Of a DNA stretch of 64,000 nucleotides, positions 63,973-64,000 are shown piece by piece; the first letter of the stretch is position 1; every line of letters begins with the position of its first letter. Below the pieces are notes generated by a model. That model had not been told where the DNA came from and did no database searches. It saw only the letters and a list, made by a program, of their open reading frames with translations. The DNA lies in contig JAJFLX010000003.1 in NCBI GenBank assembly GCA_021772465.1, forward strand, positions 124,001-188,000. Reading direction: 5' to 3'. The stretch is from Chlamydiota bacterium (GTDB taxonomy: Bacteria > Chlamydiota > Chlamydiia > Chlamydiales > JAAKFR01). A program made the position numbers and the translations under genes.

Positions 63973-64000
63973 GTTGCTTTGAATGGGGGTTAAACTTATA

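Overview
The window reads as a chromosome segment from a member of the phylum Chlamydiae outside the classical Chlamydiaceae, i.e. an environmental or amoeba-associated lineage. The case rests on gene content and order. From memory, several runs match Chlamydia trachomatis neighbourhoods: ybeY - CBS/CorC protein - rsbV - DUF3604-like protein - mqnE - mqnA - ubiE; leuS - waaA - [tRNAs] - alpha/beta hydrolase - PPi phosphofructokinase; trxB - acpS; dnaA - yidC - lgt; pkn1 - ligA; rplM - rpsI. A Chlamydiae/Verrucomicrobia small basic protein, candidate inclusion-membrane (Inc-like) proteins and CesT-like type III secretion chaperones agree with this. Most genes are packed in operons with 4-base start/stop overlaps.

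Layout. 1-10044 (minus): maf fragment, futalosine-type menaquinone genes (ubiE/menG, mqnA, mqnE), a NqrM-like small membrane protein, a degenerate DUF3604 protein, rsbV, a CorC-type CBS protein, ybeY, two small basic proteins, a DUF502 protein and RNase R. 10158-16450 (plus): two Inc-like membrane proteins, leuS and waaA. 16482-19000: initiator and elongator tRNA-Met, then a small island bounded by a 15-base repeat of the elongator tRNA 3' end; it holds a decayed transposase and an AbiEi/AbiEii toxin-antitoxin pair. 19093-23626: a tight operon of hydrolase, PPi-dependent phosphofructokinase, type III polyketide synthase, a His/Glu-rich membrane protein and a UbiG-like methyltransferase. 23672-26242: a large membrane-anchored protein with a cadherin-like domain.

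26294-34687: trxB, acpS, a PIN-TRAM membrane protein, lgt, a GDP-fucose synthase-like gene, dnaA and yidC. 34760-38372: a methylthioadenosine salvage block (mtnB, mtnC, mtnD facing mtnP, mtnA) in which the dioxygenase MtnD carries an apparent signal peptide. 38518-45569: pkn1, ligA, miaB, hemJ, rplM, rpsI and a small protein. 45558-48736: algH and an mlaE-mlaF-mlaD lipid transport operon. 48788-50389: two CesT-like chaperones flanking a candidate secreted substrate. 50484-56021: ispG, an exported Cys/Tyr-rich protein, HAD phosphatase, folB, SDR reductase, fabI and a pseudouridine synthase. 56060-63972: heptosyltransferase-like gene, a BioD/DRTGG-type P-loop protein, mutY, a glycosyltransferase, NUDIX, mazG, a methyltransferase, the SRP RNA and an asparagine-synthetase homologue with both active sites eroded.

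The strongest leads are the type III PKS operon (a possible undescribed phenolic lipid or quinone-like product), the tRNA-borne AbiE island, the exported acireductone dioxygenase and the AsnB pseudoenzyme. All similarity statements come from motif recognition by eye; no database search was run.
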